Assembly (NCBI GenBank): GCA_001941225.1
Contig: MSHM01000029.1
Coordinates: forward strand, 1-59,121
Source: Oscillospiraceae bacterium Zagget12
GTDB taxonomy: Bacteria > Bacillota > Clostridia > UBA1381
Reading direction: 5' to 3'
DNA: 59,121 nt
The number at the start of each line of letters is the position of its first letter. Within the stretch, counting starts at the first letter, position 1. The notes under the pieces are model-generated. The model saw nothing but the letters and a program-made list of their open reading frames with translations. It did not search any database and was not told the origin of the DNA. Position numbers and translations under genes: made by a program. Shown one piece after another: positions 7,732 to 16,406 of this stretch.

Positions 7732-8511
7732 ATGATACTTGATAAAATAATTGAATCCACAAGAGCGCGCGTCGCGGCGGCAAAGGAGAAAAAATCGCCG
7801 TCGCAGCTTTTGAGCGAATTGGAAAAAACGGAATTGACACTGCCGCACTTTAAGGACGGTTTAGTGTCCCTTGACGATGTTTCGATTATCGCGGAAATAA
7901 AAAAGGCGTCGCCGTCAAAGGGACTTATAAGACCCGATTTTGACCATATGCAAATCGCGGAGGAATATTCAAAATGCAATATTCAGGCAATGTCTGTTTT
8001 GACGGAACCGGAATATTTTAAAGGGGACATAAAATTTGTATCGGATATAAAAAAGAAATTTAGTGTCCCCATTCTGCGTAAGAATTTTACGGTGGACGAA
8101 TATCAGATTTATGAGGCAAAGCTTTGCGGCGCGGACGCAATACTGCTTATTATGGCGGCGCTCGGCGATAAGGAATATAAGCAATTTCAAAAAACGGCTG
8201 CCGATTTAAAGCTTGACGTACTCGTTGAAACGCACAACGCGGAGGAAGTGAAACGGGCGGTGGAGTACGGCGAGATAATCGGCGTAAACAACAGAAATCT
8301 GCAAACCTTTGAGGAGGATATAACGACGTGCGAGCGGCTTTTGCCGCTGATTCCGGGCGGTAAGGTTAAGGTTGCCGAAAGCGCGGTGAGGACTCACGCG
8401 GATTTTGAATATCTGCGCGGACTTCATTTTGACGCGGCGCTTATAGGCGAGGCGTTTATGCGCGAGAGGGACATAAAAAAGGCAGTTGATAATTTGAGAT
8501 ATGGAAATTAA
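7732..8511 (+). CDS. trpC: indole-3-glycerol-phosphate synthase
   Basis: Closes the indole ring from CdRP to indole-3-glycerol phosphate. A 259-residue (beta/alpha)8 barrel with the family signature IIAEIKKASPSKG at about residues 50-62, followed by LRKNF, GVNNRNL and a C-terminal SAV/GEAFMR phosphate-binding region. Fourteen bases separate it from trpD; it overlaps trpF by 11 bp, implying translational coupling. Confidence 0.97.
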   Translation: MILDKIIESTRARVAAAKEKKSPSQLLSELEKTELTLPHFKDGLVSLDDVSIIAEIKKASPSKGLIRPDFDHMQIAEEYSKCNIQAMSVLTEPEYFKGDIKFVSDIKKKFSVPILRKNFTVDEYQIYEAKLCGADAILLIMAALGDKEYKQFQKTAADLKLDVLVETHNAEEVKRAVEYGEIIGVNNRNLQTFEEDITTCERLLPLIPGGKVKVAESAVRTHADFEYLRGLHFDAALIGEAFMRERDIKKAVDNLRYGN

Positions 8512-9103
8512 AATCTGCGGTATCCGCCGCGAAGAGGATATTGAAATAATAAATAAATATAAACCCGATTATATCGGATTTATATTCGCGAAGAGCAAGC
8601 GTCAAATAACTCCCGAAAAGGCGGCGCAATTAACCGAAAAGCTTGCCGCCGGAATAAAAACCGTCGGCGTTTTTGTAAACGAATCGTATGACAATATAAA
8701 ACGCGCCGTCAAAATCGCGGGACTTGATGTGGTGCAGCTGCACGGCGACGAGGACGAGGAATATATACGCTCTCTAAACGCCGAATGTGAGCTTTGGAAA
8801 GCCGTAAGAGTGCGCGACGGCGCGGATATTCCCGATGTCAAAGGCGTCGGCAGGATTCTTCTCGACAAGTATACGGATAAGGAATACGGAGGCAGCGGCA
8901 CCGCGTTTGACTGGTCGTCGGTGGGAAGTATAAACACCGATAAGCCGCTCATACTCGCAGGCGGACTTGACGAAAATAACGTGCAAAGCGGCATAAAAAT
9001 ATTCAATCCGGTGTGCGTGGACGTTTCATCTTCCGTTGAAACCGACGGATTTAAAGATGAGGAGAAGATAAAAAATTTTATAAATGCAGTGAGGAATGAT
9101 TAG
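8501..9103 (+). CDS. trpF: phosphoribosylanthranilate isomerase
   Basis: Amadori rearrangement of PRA to CdRP. A 200-residue TIM barrel beginning MEIKICGIRREEDI, the typical KICG start with the catalytic Cys, and a later LAGGLDENNV phosphate-binding motif with catalytic Asp in LLDKY. The start lies inside the end of trpC, and only 2 bp separate its stop from trpA. Confidence 0.95.
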   Translation: MEIKICGIRREEDIEIINKYKPDYIGFIFAKSKRQITPEKAAQLTEKLAAGIKTVGVFVNESYDNIKRAVKIAGLDVVQLHGDEDEEYIRSLNAECELWKAVRVRDGADIPDVKGVGRILLDKYTDKEYGGSGTAFDWSSVGSINTDKPLILAGGLDENNVQSGIKIFNPVCVDVSSSVETDGFKDEEKIKNFINAVRND

Positions 9104-9105
9104 AT

Positions 9106-9897
9106 ATGAACAGAATAGACGAGAGATTTAATAAATTAAAGCAGGAAAACAAAAAGGCGCTTGTAACCTTTCTGACCGTCGGCGACCCGGATATTGAGGT
9201 CAGCAGGCAGGCGATTTACGCGATGCAGGAGGAGGGCGTTGACCTTATAGAGCTTGGAGTACCGTTTTCCGACCCGTCCGCGGACGGACCGACGATACAG
9301 CGCGCCGACGAGAGAGCGCTCGCGCAGGGAACGGATATTTTCAAGGTGTTTGACCTTGTGGAAAAAATAAGAGGCGATATAGAAATACCGATGGTCTTTC
9401 TGCTGTATTACAATGTAATGGTTCAATACGGACTTGAAAAGTTTTTCGAGCGCTGCAAACAGACTGGTATTGACGGGCTTATTATTCCGGATTTGCCTTA
9501 TGAGGAAAGCGACGAGATAAAGGAATTTACCGAAAAATACGGAGTATATCAGATTAATTTAGTGTCCCCGACGTCCAAAAACAGAATAAAGGATATTGCC
9601 GAAAATTCAAACGGATTTTTGTACTGCATTTCTTCGCTCGGCGTTACGGGAGAGAAATCCTCGTTTAATACGAATTTTAATGAATTTGTGGGGACAATAA
9701 AAAAATATTCCCGTATTCCCGCGCTTGTGGGATTCGGAGTGTCAAACGGCAAGCAGGTAAAGGAATTGACCGAGTATTTTGACGGCGCAATAGTCGGCAG
9801 CGCGGTTGTAAAGGCAATCGCCGCGGGAAACAGTACGGAGGAAAGACTGAATAATCTGCGCGAAAAAATTAAAGATTTAAGGACGGGTTTGGAATAG
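9106..9897 (+). CDS. trpA: tryptophan synthase alpha chain
   Basis: Cleaves indole-3-glycerol phosphate to indole and glyceraldehyde 3-phosphate. 263 residues; catalytic Glu in LIELGVPFSDPSADGP and Asp in LIIPDLPYEE are present, as is the C-terminal VGFGVSN / GAIVGSAVV phosphate site. In most operons trpB lies immediately before trpA; here trpF and trpA are only 2 bp apart and no beta chain is in the window. An unlinked trpB or a stand-alone trpB2 must supply the partner. Confidence 0.96.
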   Translation: MNRIDERFNKLKQENKKALVTFLTVGDPDIEVSRQAIYAMQEEGVDLIELGVPFSDPSADGPTIQRADERALAQGTDIFKVFDLVEKIRGDIEIPMVFLLYYNVMVQYGLEKFFERCKQTGIDGLIIPDLPYEESDEIKEFTEKYGVYQINLVSPTSKNRIKDIAENSNGFLYCISSLGVTGEKSSFNTNFNEFVGTIKKYSRIPALVGFGVSNGKQVKELTEYFDGAIVGSAVVKAIAAGNSTEERLNNLREKIKDLRTGLE

Positions 9898-9925
9898 ACA
9901 GCCCGTGAAAAGGGGAATGTTATTT

Positions 9926-11140
9926 ATGAAAATAAGAAAAATAGTTTGCGCGTCGCTTGCGGGAATTATGCTGTTTACGGCGAGCGCAATGGCAAAGGAC
10001 AATATATACGCTTATAATAAATTTATTTCGACTATTCTCGGACCGCAGCTCGGTTATTGTGATTTCGCGTCGTCCTTTGTCGGTCACGAAAGTGAATATG
10101 ACAATGTAAACGACTATTTTTCGGGACTTATATCCGCGTTTTATGACGATATTGACGGCGACCTTAACAACGAGCTTGTCACGGTGGAAAGCAGCGGAAT
10201 ATCCGTATACCGTATGGAGGACAGCGGAGTTGTGTTTTTAGGCGCGCTTAATAAGGACTTGATTGCGAATTACGGAGATTCATACGCGAATGTTTTCACG
10301 GTTACCGAGGGACGCAAGCAGTATGTCGGACTTGAGGTTTACGGAAAGACAATAAATTCGTATGCGATGTACCTTTACGACTTGAATCCGGAAACGGACG
10401 ATTTCAAGCAGATTCTTTCGATAGAAAGAGAGTCGAATGAGGACGGCACCGAGGAAAAGGTATGGGCAAAGGATAAGACGTATTATTCATATACAAACGG
10501 CGGCGGAATACAGACCTCGGTAAATCCGAATAATTATTCCGGCTGCGGCGAGGCGGCGGAGGCGGCTCTTGCGGACACCGCTCCGGGAATGGTTTTAAGC
10601 GGTTCTATGCAGAACAGACTTGAAAGCAGCGATATTGCGGGCGGCGATTATCATATAACCGTTTTTGCCTCCGGCATCGATGCCAAGACGTATATAAAGG
10701 CGACCGGTCTGCGCTTTAGCGAAAAGCCGATAGTGCTGTTTGAGGATTATAGCCGGCTGAGCGAATTGGCGGTTGTTCCCGATATTGTAACGGTTACGGT
10801 TGACGGCGAAACGGTGCAGTTTTTAAACCAGGATCCGGTTATAGTTGACGGCAGAACGCTTGTGCCGGTGAGAGGCGTGTTTGAGGCGCTGGGCGCCGAG
10901 GTTGAATGGATAGGAGAAACAAGTCAGGTGGTTGTAACCGCCGGAGAAACGACTATTACTCTTACATTGGATTCCGAGGAATACTATGTGAACGGCGAGG
11001 TCAAAACTCTTGACGTGCCGGCGCAGCTTATGAATGACAGAACGATGGTTCCGCTCAGAGCGATAAGCGAATCACTCGGCTGCAATGTGGATTGGAACGA
11101 CGAAACAAAAACAGTGACGATATTGTCAACAGGGGAATAA
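9926..11140 (+). CDS. secreted protein with C-terminal copper amine oxidase N-domain
   Basis: I take ATG 9926 as start (404 aa): AAAGGGG lies 9 bases upstream, and the upstream in-frame GTG 9905 has no ribosome binding site. Residues 1-23 form a signal peptide ending ASAMA. The middle part is unassigned and rich in Asp and Tyr. The last 110 residues (DPVIVDGRTLVPVRGVFEALG ... NDRTMVPLRAISESLG) are a copper amine oxidase N-terminal-like domain, which in Firmicutes is a cell-surface module and not an oxidase. It follows trpA by 28 bp and may be on the same transcript, although its function looks unrelated. Confidence 0.8.
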   Translation: MKIRKIVCASLAGIMLFTASAMAKDNIYAYNKFISTILGPQLGYCDFASSFVGHESEYDNVNDYFSGLISAFYDDIDGDLNNELVTVESSGISVYRMEDSGVVFLGALNKDLIANYGDSYANVFTVTEGRKQYVGLEVYGKTINSYAMYLYDLNPETDDFKQILSIERESNEDGTEEKVWAKDKTYYSYTNGGGIQTSVNPNNYSGCGEAAEAALADTAPGMVLSGSMQNRLESSDIAGGDYHITVFASGIDAKTYIKATGLRFSEKPIVLFEDYSRLSELAVVPDIVTVTVDGETVQFLNQDPVIVDGRTLVPVRGVFEALGAEVEWIGETSQVVVTAGETTITLTLDSEEYYVNGEVKTLDVPAQLMNDRTMVPLRAISESLGCNVDWNDETKTVTILSTGE

Positions 11141-11156
11141 AAGGAGAGTATGAAAA

Positions 11157-11687
11157 ATGTCTAATATTTGGCACGATATAAGTCCGAAACGTATTTCACC
11201 GGAAAAATTTATGGCGGTTATAGAGATACCCAAGGGCGTAAAGAATAAATATGAAATGGATAAGGAAACGGGACTTCTTCGTCTTGACCGCGTACTGTAT
11301 ACATCCACGCATTATCCGGCTAATTACGGATTTATACCGCGCACATACGCGGCGGATAACGACCCGCTCGATGTTTTGGTGCTTTGCCAGGAGTCGATAG
11401 TGTCTATGACGCTCGTTGAATGTTATCCGATAGGCGTTATGAAGATGATTGACGACGACCAGGTTGACGAGAAAATTATCGCTATCCCGACAAATGACCC
11501 GTCATACGTGGGATATACCGATATTTCGCAGCTGCCGCAGCATACCTTTGATGAGATTTCGCACTTTTTCAGAGTGTACAAATCGCTTGAGGGCAAGGAA
11601 ACGGTTGTAAATGAGGTGCTCGGCCCCGAGGAGGCAAAAGCCGTAATCAAGAATTGTATTGCCGCGTATAAGGACAACTACTGCTAA
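11157..11687 (+). CDS. ppa: inorganic pyrophosphatase, family I
   Basis: Hydrolyses pyrophosphate to phosphate, pulling biosynthetic reactions forward; cytoplasmic. 176 residues. The metal-binding DNDPLDVLVL signature is at about 62-71 and a second acidic cluster (DDDQVDEKI) follows at about 98-106, with the HYPANYGFIP substrate-site segment before them. GGAGAG precedes ATG 11157, 16 bp after the preceding gene. A strong terminator follows. Confidence 0.95.
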   Translation: MSNIWHDISPKRISPEKFMAVIEIPKGVKNKYEMDKETGLLRLDRVLYTSTHYPANYGFIPRTYAADNDPLDVLVLCQESIVSMTLVECYPIGVMKMIDDDQVDEKIIAIPTNDPSYVGYTDISQLPQHTFDEISHFFRVYKSLEGKETVVNEVLGPEEAKAVIKNCIAAYKDNYC

Positions 11688-11697
11688 TAGAATAAAC

Positions 11698-11734
11698 ACA
11701 CTCGCTCGAATTACACCGAGCGGGTGTTTTTTTA
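11698..11734 (+). terminator. intrinsic terminator after ppa
   Basis: ACACTCGCTCG (11698-11708) pairs with CGAGCGGGTGT (11717-11727) with one G-T pair, followed by a T-run. Confidence 0.9.
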
Positions 11735-11758
11735 TTTTCAAAGAAATTAAAAAATGGC

Positions 11759-11808
11759 TTGACAAGTGATGTCTACTATGGTAGACTATATATGTCTACA
11801 GATGTAGA
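11759..11808 (+). promoter_or_regulatory. blaI promoter with two operator palindromes
   Basis: TTGACA (11759-11764), 17-bp spacer, TAGACT (11782-11787). Two dyads follow: GTCTACTATGGTAGAC (11771-11786), covering the spacer and -10, and TCTACAGATGTAGA (11795-11808), at the expected transcript start. They share the TCTAC/GTAGA half-site and resemble the TACA/TGTA dyads bound by BlaI/MecI repressors. Autoregulation by the adjacent repressor is a strong inference. Confidence 0.8.
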
Positions 11809-11833
11809 AACAATATATACGGAGGTATTTTCA

Positions 11834-12211
11834 ATGTCGACAGAAAATATTATTACCATTGGTGAGGCGGAGCTTGAAATAATGAAGGTTATATGGAGAG
11901 CAAAGGAGCCGATAGGCTCGTCCGAAATAGGGAAAGCTGTTGAGAGTCACGGATGGAAACGCACAACCGTCGCCACGTTTTTGGCAAGACTTGTCGAAAA
12001 GGGTGCAATCGCGGCGGAAAGGCGCGGCAAAGCGCTGTATTACACGCCGCTTATCACGGCGAAAGAATACAAAAAATCCCAAGTCAAAAGCTTAATTTCA
12101 AATGTATTCGACGGTTCGGCGCGGGAATTGGTCGCGTCGCTGTTTGAGGAAAAGGCGTTAAGCGATAATGACATAGAGGAGCTGAAAGCGATTTTTGACG
12201 ACAAGGAGTGA
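11834..12211 (+). CDS. blaI: BlaI/MecI-family repressor
   Basis: A 125-residue winged-helix repressor. ATG 11834 has GGAGGT seven bases upstream; the upstream extension in the same frame crosses the promoter and operators and is not coding. Residues 8-75 carry the helix-turn-helix (AELEIMKVIW ... WKRTTVATFLARLVEKG) and wing (GKALYYTPL), followed by the C-terminal dimerisation helices of the Penicillinase_R family. It is translationally linked to the M56 peptidase gene that follows. No beta-lactamase is nearby, so the pair probably senses another envelope signal. Confidence 0.92.
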   Translation: MSTENIITIGEAELEIMKVIWRAKEPIGSSEIGKAVESHGWKRTTVATFLARLVEKGAIAAERRGKALYYTPLITAKEYKKSQVKSLISNVFDGSARELVASLFEEKALSDNDIEELKAIFDDKE

Positions 12212-12217
12212 TTGAAA

Positions 12218-13642
12218 ATGATGGGGGAGATATTGAAAGCGCTGCTGATAACAACGCTTGCGGGTTCGACTTTGGCGGCTGCGGTTACATTGCTTAAGCC
12301 GCTCACAAAAAGGATTTTTGGGTATAATTGGCATTATTATATATGGCTTGCCGTGCTTGTCGTGATGATTTTGCCGGTGCGTTTTAATGTTCTAAGCGGC
12401 GAAAACGCGGATATACCTATCGTGCGGCAGGCGCAGACAGTACAGACAAATGAAATATCGGATGCCGCGCCCGCGCAAAACGCCGGTGCCGCCGAGCCGC
12501 AAAGCGCGGCGCAAAGCAAAGCGGCACTGCTAGGACAAATCATAAGAAACAGAATAAATATATTCGGCGCGGTATGGTTTTTCGGAATGATAATATCGCT
12601 TTTGATAAGCGTTATCGGATATTTGCGGCTTGCAAGACGGATATGTAAAAATTCCGCCGTAATATCCTGTCCCGAAATCGGACACTATACGAAAAGGAAA
12701 ATCACCGTCCGCGTATGCGGCGGATTATCCTCGCCGTTTATGATGGGAATACTTATGCCGTCCTTGGTTTTGCCGGATAAGGAGCTTACGCCGCGTCAGT
12801 TTGACAATATCCTTTTGCACGAAACGACGCATTTTAAGCGAAACGATATTTTGTATAAGTACCTCGCGGCGCTTGTAAGATGTGTTCATTGGTTCAATCC
12901 GATTGTGTATTATGTGACGCGCCAAATCAACGCGGAGTGTGAAATTTCCTGCGATTTATCCGTGGTAAAGGATATGACGGCGGAGCAAAGGACGGACTAT
13001 GTAAACACGATTATTTCACTGCTTTCGGCGAACAGACCGAAAAGCATACCGCTCACAACGGGAATGACGGGAAGTAAAAAAATGCTGAGGAGGAGATTTA
13101 TTATGATTAAGAAGAAAAAATCAACAAGCAAAATCGTGTCGGCAATATCCGCGATTATCGCGGCGGTAATGCTCGGCACAACGGTATTCGCAAGCGGCTG
13201 TACGGCGTATAACATTTACGATAAAAACGAATCCACACTTTACATATCCGACGAGTTTGGAATGTCACTGGAAATCCCCGCAGTATGGAAGGACAAATAC
13301 GTGACGGAAACGGAATATTACGGCGAGCATTCGACATTGCTCATTTTTGCTCAGAAGGCTACATATGAAAAGTACGACGGCGCGGGTGTTTTGTTCCGCA
13401 TTGAAAAGGTAAGCATAGATTCCGCGGAGGAAATATTAAATATGTTGGGCGGCAGCAGATTGCTTTACAGTGATGACGAATACGCGTACATCTTTGAGAT
13501 TCCCACTGATGTTCAATATCCGATATGGGTTGACCGCGACGAGGAGGACATTGCCATCGCGGAGGAATACGAGGAGATGTTTAAGGACGTTGATTCTATC
13601 CGAAACAGTATTGAGTTTATTAGTGTGGTAGTCACAAAATAG
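12218..13642 (+). CDS. BlaR1/MecR1-like M56 membrane metallopeptidase with an unusual sensor domain
   Basis: 474 residues from ATG 12218 (AAGGAG 9 bases upstream; an in-frame TTG at 12212 is less likely). N-terminal membrane helices, then zinc peptidase motif HETTH at about 201-205 with a downstream NAECEISCD segment, as in M56 peptidases that cleave BlaI-type repressors after a signal. After another membrane helix near residue 310 (ending ASGC) the extracellular part is only about 140 residues and lacks penicillin-binding SxxK, SxN or KTG motifs. It is therefore a BlaR1 relative with a different sensor. Confidence 0.85.
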   Translation: MMGEILKALLITTLAGSTLAAAVTLLKPLTKRIFGYNWHYYIWLAVLVVMILPVRFNVLSGENADIPIVRQAQTVQTNEISDAAPAQNAGAAEPQSAAQSKAALLGQIIRNRINIFGAVWFFGMIISLLISVIGYLRLARRICKNSAVISCPEIGHYTKRKITVRVCGGLSSPFMMGILMPSLVLPDKELTPRQFDNILLHETTHFKRNDILYKYLAALVRCVHWFNPIVYYVTRQINAECEISCDLSVVKDMTAEQRTDYVNTIISLLSANRPKSIPLTTGMTGSKKMLRRRFIMIKKKKSTSKIVSAISAIIAAVMLGTTVFASGCTAYNIYDKNESTLYISDEFGMSLEIPAVWKDKYVTETEYYGEHSTLLIFAQKATYEKYDGAGVLFRIEKVSIDSAEEILNMLGGSRLLYSDDEYAYIFEIPTDVQYPIWVDRDEEDIAIAEEYEEMFKDVDSIRNSIEFISVVVTK

Positions 13643-13733
13643 GATTAATATGTCGAAAACGCTCAAATTGTGAAAAATGCTGTAAAAGTCGGAGGTACAA
13701 AAAAAATAAATTGTTAAAATTTACAAAATATGC

Positions 13734-13762
13734 TTGACAATTACAAATTAAAATGATATACT
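13734..13762 (+). promoter_or_regulatory. promoter of sigH
   Basis: TTGACA (13734-13739), 17-bp spacer, TATACT (13757-13762). Confidence 0.85.
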
Positions 13763-13797
13763 AACTTTTGTACTTAATATCAATAGGGGAAACAGTG

Positions 13798-14430
13798 ATG
13801 GTGTTGAATATGGATTTTAAGGAGCTTGAGAAATTATCCGACGAGCAGCTTGTTGGACTTGCCCAAAACGGCGATAATGAGGCGCTTGAAACGATATTGT
13901 CGAGGTATAAAAATCTTGTTTATTCAAAAGCCGGATCGTATTTTCTTGCGGGCGCCGATGAGGACGATATTATACAGGAGGGATTTATAGGCCTGTATAA
14001 GGCGGTAAAGGATTTTGACGGAGAGCGGTTTCCGTTTTTCAAGGTCTTTGCCGGCGTGTGCGTAAAGCGCCATATAATAACCGCCGTGAAAGCGGCGTCG
14101 AGGAAAAAGCACTTTCCCCTAAACTCTTATGTGTCACTTGATAAGAATACTTATGATGATGACAGCAGCACAACCTTGCTGGACGTCATAGCGTTCGATG
14201 AGATTCAGGACCCTGAAACCATATTAATTGACCGTGAGAGGGTAGACGGTATGGAGTGTAAAATCAATAAAGCGCTCAGCAAGCTTGAAACGGAGGTTTT
14301 CGTGTGCTATCTTGAGGGAATGACATACAGTGAGATAGCCGAAAAGCTCGGCAGAGATACGAAGTCGGTCGATAACGCCGTTCAGCGTATCAGAAGAAAG
14401 CTGGAAAATACTCTGCGCGACGGCGACTGA
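13798..14430 (+). CDS. sigH: RNA polymerase sigma factor SigH (Spo0H-type)
   Basis: A 210-residue sigma-70 family factor. Region 2 includes SKAGSYFLAGADEDDIIQEGFIGLYKAVKDFD, the hallmark of sigma-H, which directs early sporulation and transition-phase genes. Region 4 has a helix-turn-helix (LEGMTYSEIAEKLGRDTKSVDNAVQRIRRKL). I place the start at ATG 13798, preceded by AGGGGA; an upstream in-frame TTG would lie at the transcription start. Presence of this gene suggests a spore-forming lineage. The zinc-ribbon gene follows after 46 bp. Confidence 0.92.
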   Translation: MVLNMDFKELEKLSDEQLVGLAQNGDNEALETILSRYKNLVYSKAGSYFLAGADEDDIIQEGFIGLYKAVKDFDGERFPFFKVFAGVCVKRHIITAVKAASRKKHFPLNSYVSLDKNTYDDDSSTTLLDVIAFDEIQDPETILIDRERVDGMECKINKALSKLETEVFVCYLEGMTYSEIAEKLGRDTKSVDNAVQRIRRKLENTLRDGD

Positions 14431-14476
14431 TGCTTTATTGAGAAAAAAACAAACAAGACCAAAGTGAGGTAAAAAA

Positions 14477-14749
14477 ATGTACGAAGACAAGACGTTAGTA
14501 TGTAAGGACTGCGGTAAGGAATTCATCTTCTCTGCAGGCGAACAGGAATTTTATGCTGAAAAAGGTTTCCAGAACGAGCCGCTCCGTTGTAAGGAATGTC
14601 GTCAGGCAAGAAAGAACAGCATGAAACAGAACAAAGAGATGTATGAAATAGTTTGCGCGTCATGCGGCAAGGTGGACAAGGTTCCCTTTGAGCCGAGAAA
14701 CGACAAGCCTGTATATTGCAGCGAATGCTTTGCAAATCTGAATAAGTAA
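14477..14749 (+). CDS. zinc-ribbon protein, two CxxC pairs twice over
   Basis: A 90-residue protein made of two zinc ribbons: CKDCG ... CKECR in residues 9-44 and CASCG ... CSECF in residues 61-87. The phrase FSAGEQEFYAEKGF is characteristic of the probable zinc-ribbon family (PF13451) widespread in Clostridia, function unknown. GTGAGG lies before the ATG. It lies directly after sigH with no clear terminator between, so co-transcription is possible. A hairpin with T-run follows. Confidence 0.85.
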   Translation: MYEDKTLVCKDCGKEFIFSAGEQEFYAEKGFQNEPLRCKECRQARKNSMKQNKEMYEIVCASCGKVDKVPFEPRNDKPVYCSECFANLNK

Positions 14750-14815
14750 TATACAGAATCCCGGTCGCATATGAATAATTGTCTTTCGACAGTTTTTCAT
14801 AGAAAAATCACGCAG

Positions 14816-14844
14816 GCAGACGTTAGGTTTGTCTGCGTTTTTTT
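14816..14844 (+). terminator. intrinsic terminator after the zinc-ribbon gene
   Basis: GCAGAC (14816-14821) with GTCTGC (14831-14836), then a T-run. Confidence 0.75.
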
Positions 14845-14863
14845 GTGTGAAATTACGTAGATG

Positions 14864-14892
14864 TTGACATTTTATATTCTTTATGATAGAAT
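14864..14892 (+). promoter_or_regulatory. promoter of the alanine symporter gene
   Basis: TTGACA (14864-14869), 17-bp spacer, TAGAAT (14887-14892). Confidence 0.75.
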
Positions 14893-14922
14893 TTTACGGT
14901 ATGAAAAAAGGAGAGTGAATAT

Positions 14923-16362
14923 ATGGAATCTAACGTATATGAAAAATTCGGGGATATGCTGAAGAGCATAGATAATTTTGTGTGGGGAATACCGCTGATA
15001 GTGTTAATAATATTAACCGGCATCTATCTTACAGTCAGAGTAAGAGGCTTGCAGGTAAGGCATCTCGGCAGGGCGCTTAAATATATGGTTAAAAATGAGG
15101 AGGGCGGAGAAGGAGAGGTTTCCAGTTTCGGAGCTTTGTGTACCGCGCTTTCCGCCACCATAGGCACGGGAAATATTGTCGGCGTCGCCACGGCTATTGC
15201 GGCGGGCGGTCCCGGCGCGCTGTTTTGGATGATTGTCGCGGCGTTCTTCGGTATGGCTACAAAATATTCCGAGGGATTTCTCGCGATAAAATACCGTACC
15301 ATAGATGAGGACGGTCACGTCCTCGGAGGTCCGTTTTACTATATTGAAAACGGTATGGGCAAAAAATGGAAGTGGCTCGCGAAGATATTCGCATTTTTCG
15401 GAGTGTGCGTGGGTCTTATGGGAATAGGCACCTTTACGCAGGTGAACGGAATATCAAGCGCGGTCACGAATTTCTTTGACCCTATGGAAACGTGGACGGT
15501 TTATCTTTTCGGACGCGACATTTCGTGGGTTGTCGTAATAGCGGGACTTGTGATAACCGCCGCCACAGCCCTCGTCATAATCGGAGGAATAAAGAGGATA
15601 GCCAAGGTATCGGAGGTTGTCGTGCCGTTTATGGCGGTTTTGTATGTTGTATTTGCGCTCCTGCTTGTTATATGCAATATTACCGAAATCCCCGCGGCGG
15701 TTGTGCAGGTGGTGCGCGGAGCGTTTGGTTTCGGCGATGCGGTATCAGGCATACGCGCCGTTGCGGGCGGTATACTCGGAGCTATGATGGCGGCAATGCA
15801 GAACGGCGTCGCACGCGGTATATTTTCAAACGAGGCGGGACTGGGCAGCGCGCCTATAGCCGCCGCCGCGGCAAAGACAAAGGAGCCTGTACGTCAAGGA
15901 CTTGTTTCAATGACGGGCACCTTTATAGATACCATTGTTATATGTACAATGACCGGACTTTCCATAGTAATAGCCGGATCATGGGCAAAGGAGGGACTTG
16001 AGGGCGTTGCCATAACAACGGACGCGTTTTGCAGCGGACTTCCGTTCCCGAGCGCGGTATCCTCGTTTGTGCTTATGATATGCCTCACGTTTTTCGCGTT
16101 CACTACCATTCTCGGCTGGGACTATTACAGCGAAAGATGTCTTGAATATTTATCGAACAAAAATAAAACGGTTGTTAAGGTTTACAGATGGCTGTATGTG
16201 CTTGCCGTATTTATAGGTCCGTATCTTACGGTCGCGGCGGTGTGGACAATCGCCGATATATTCAACGGACTTATGGCGATACCGAATGTCATCGCGCTTA
16301 TCGCGCTGAGCGGCGTTATAGCCAAGGAAACAAAAGAATATTTTGAAAACTGTAAAAAATAA
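14923..16362 (+). CDS. alanine/glycine:cation symporter (AGCS family)
   Basis: A 479-residue membrane protein with about ten helices that imports alanine or glycine with Na+ or H+. Diagnostic segments are the first helix followed by TVRVRGLQVRHL, the SATIGTGNIVGVATAIAAGGPGALFW loop that forms the substrate site, and FSNEAGLGSAPIAAAAAKT in the middle. Length and order match AlsT/AgcS. Its own promoter and the strong terminator at 16368 make it monocistronic. No riboswitch is visible upstream. Confidence 0.95.
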   Translation: MESNVYEKFGDMLKSIDNFVWGIPLIVLIILTGIYLTVRVRGLQVRHLGRALKYMVKNEEGGEGEVSSFGALCTALSATIGTGNIVGVATAIAAGGPGALFWMIVAAFFGMATKYSEGFLAIKYRTIDEDGHVLGGPFYYIENGMGKKWKWLAKIFAFFGVCVGLMGIGTFTQVNGISSAVTNFFDPMETWTVYLFGRDISWVVVIAGLVITAATALVIIGGIKRIAKVSEVVVPFMAVLYVVFALLLVICNITEIPAAVVQVVRGAFGFGDAVSGIRAVAGGILGAMMAAMQNGVARGIFSNEAGLGSAPIAAAAAKTKEPVRQGLVSMTGTFIDTIVICTMTGLSIVIAGSWAKEGLEGVAITTDAFCSGLPFPSAVSSFVLMICLTFFAFTTILGWDYYSERCLEYLSNKNKTVVKVYRWLYVLAVFIGPYLTVAAVWTIADIFNGLMAIPNVIALIALSGVIAKETKEYFENCKK

Positions 16363-16367
16363 AATGC

Positions 16368-16397
16368 GGCGGACAAAACCATACGGTTTTGTCCGCC
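16368..16397. terminator. bidirectional terminator between the symporter gene and tcdA
   Basis: Thirteen perfect pairs, GGCGGACAAAACC (16368-16380) with its complement (16385-16397), around the 4-nt loop ATAC, serving both convergent genes. Confidence 0.9.
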
Positions 16398-16406
16398 AAC
16401 TTTTAT

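Noticed and set aside
8057-9570. Recurring AATTTAGTGTCCCC in trpC and trpA
   Set aside because: Two 14-base matches inside unrelated coding sequence, with no palindrome or phase; likely chance codon use.
13768-13797. Upstream TTG start of sigH
   Set aside because: It falls at the predicted transcription start; ATG 13798 has AGGGGA upstream.
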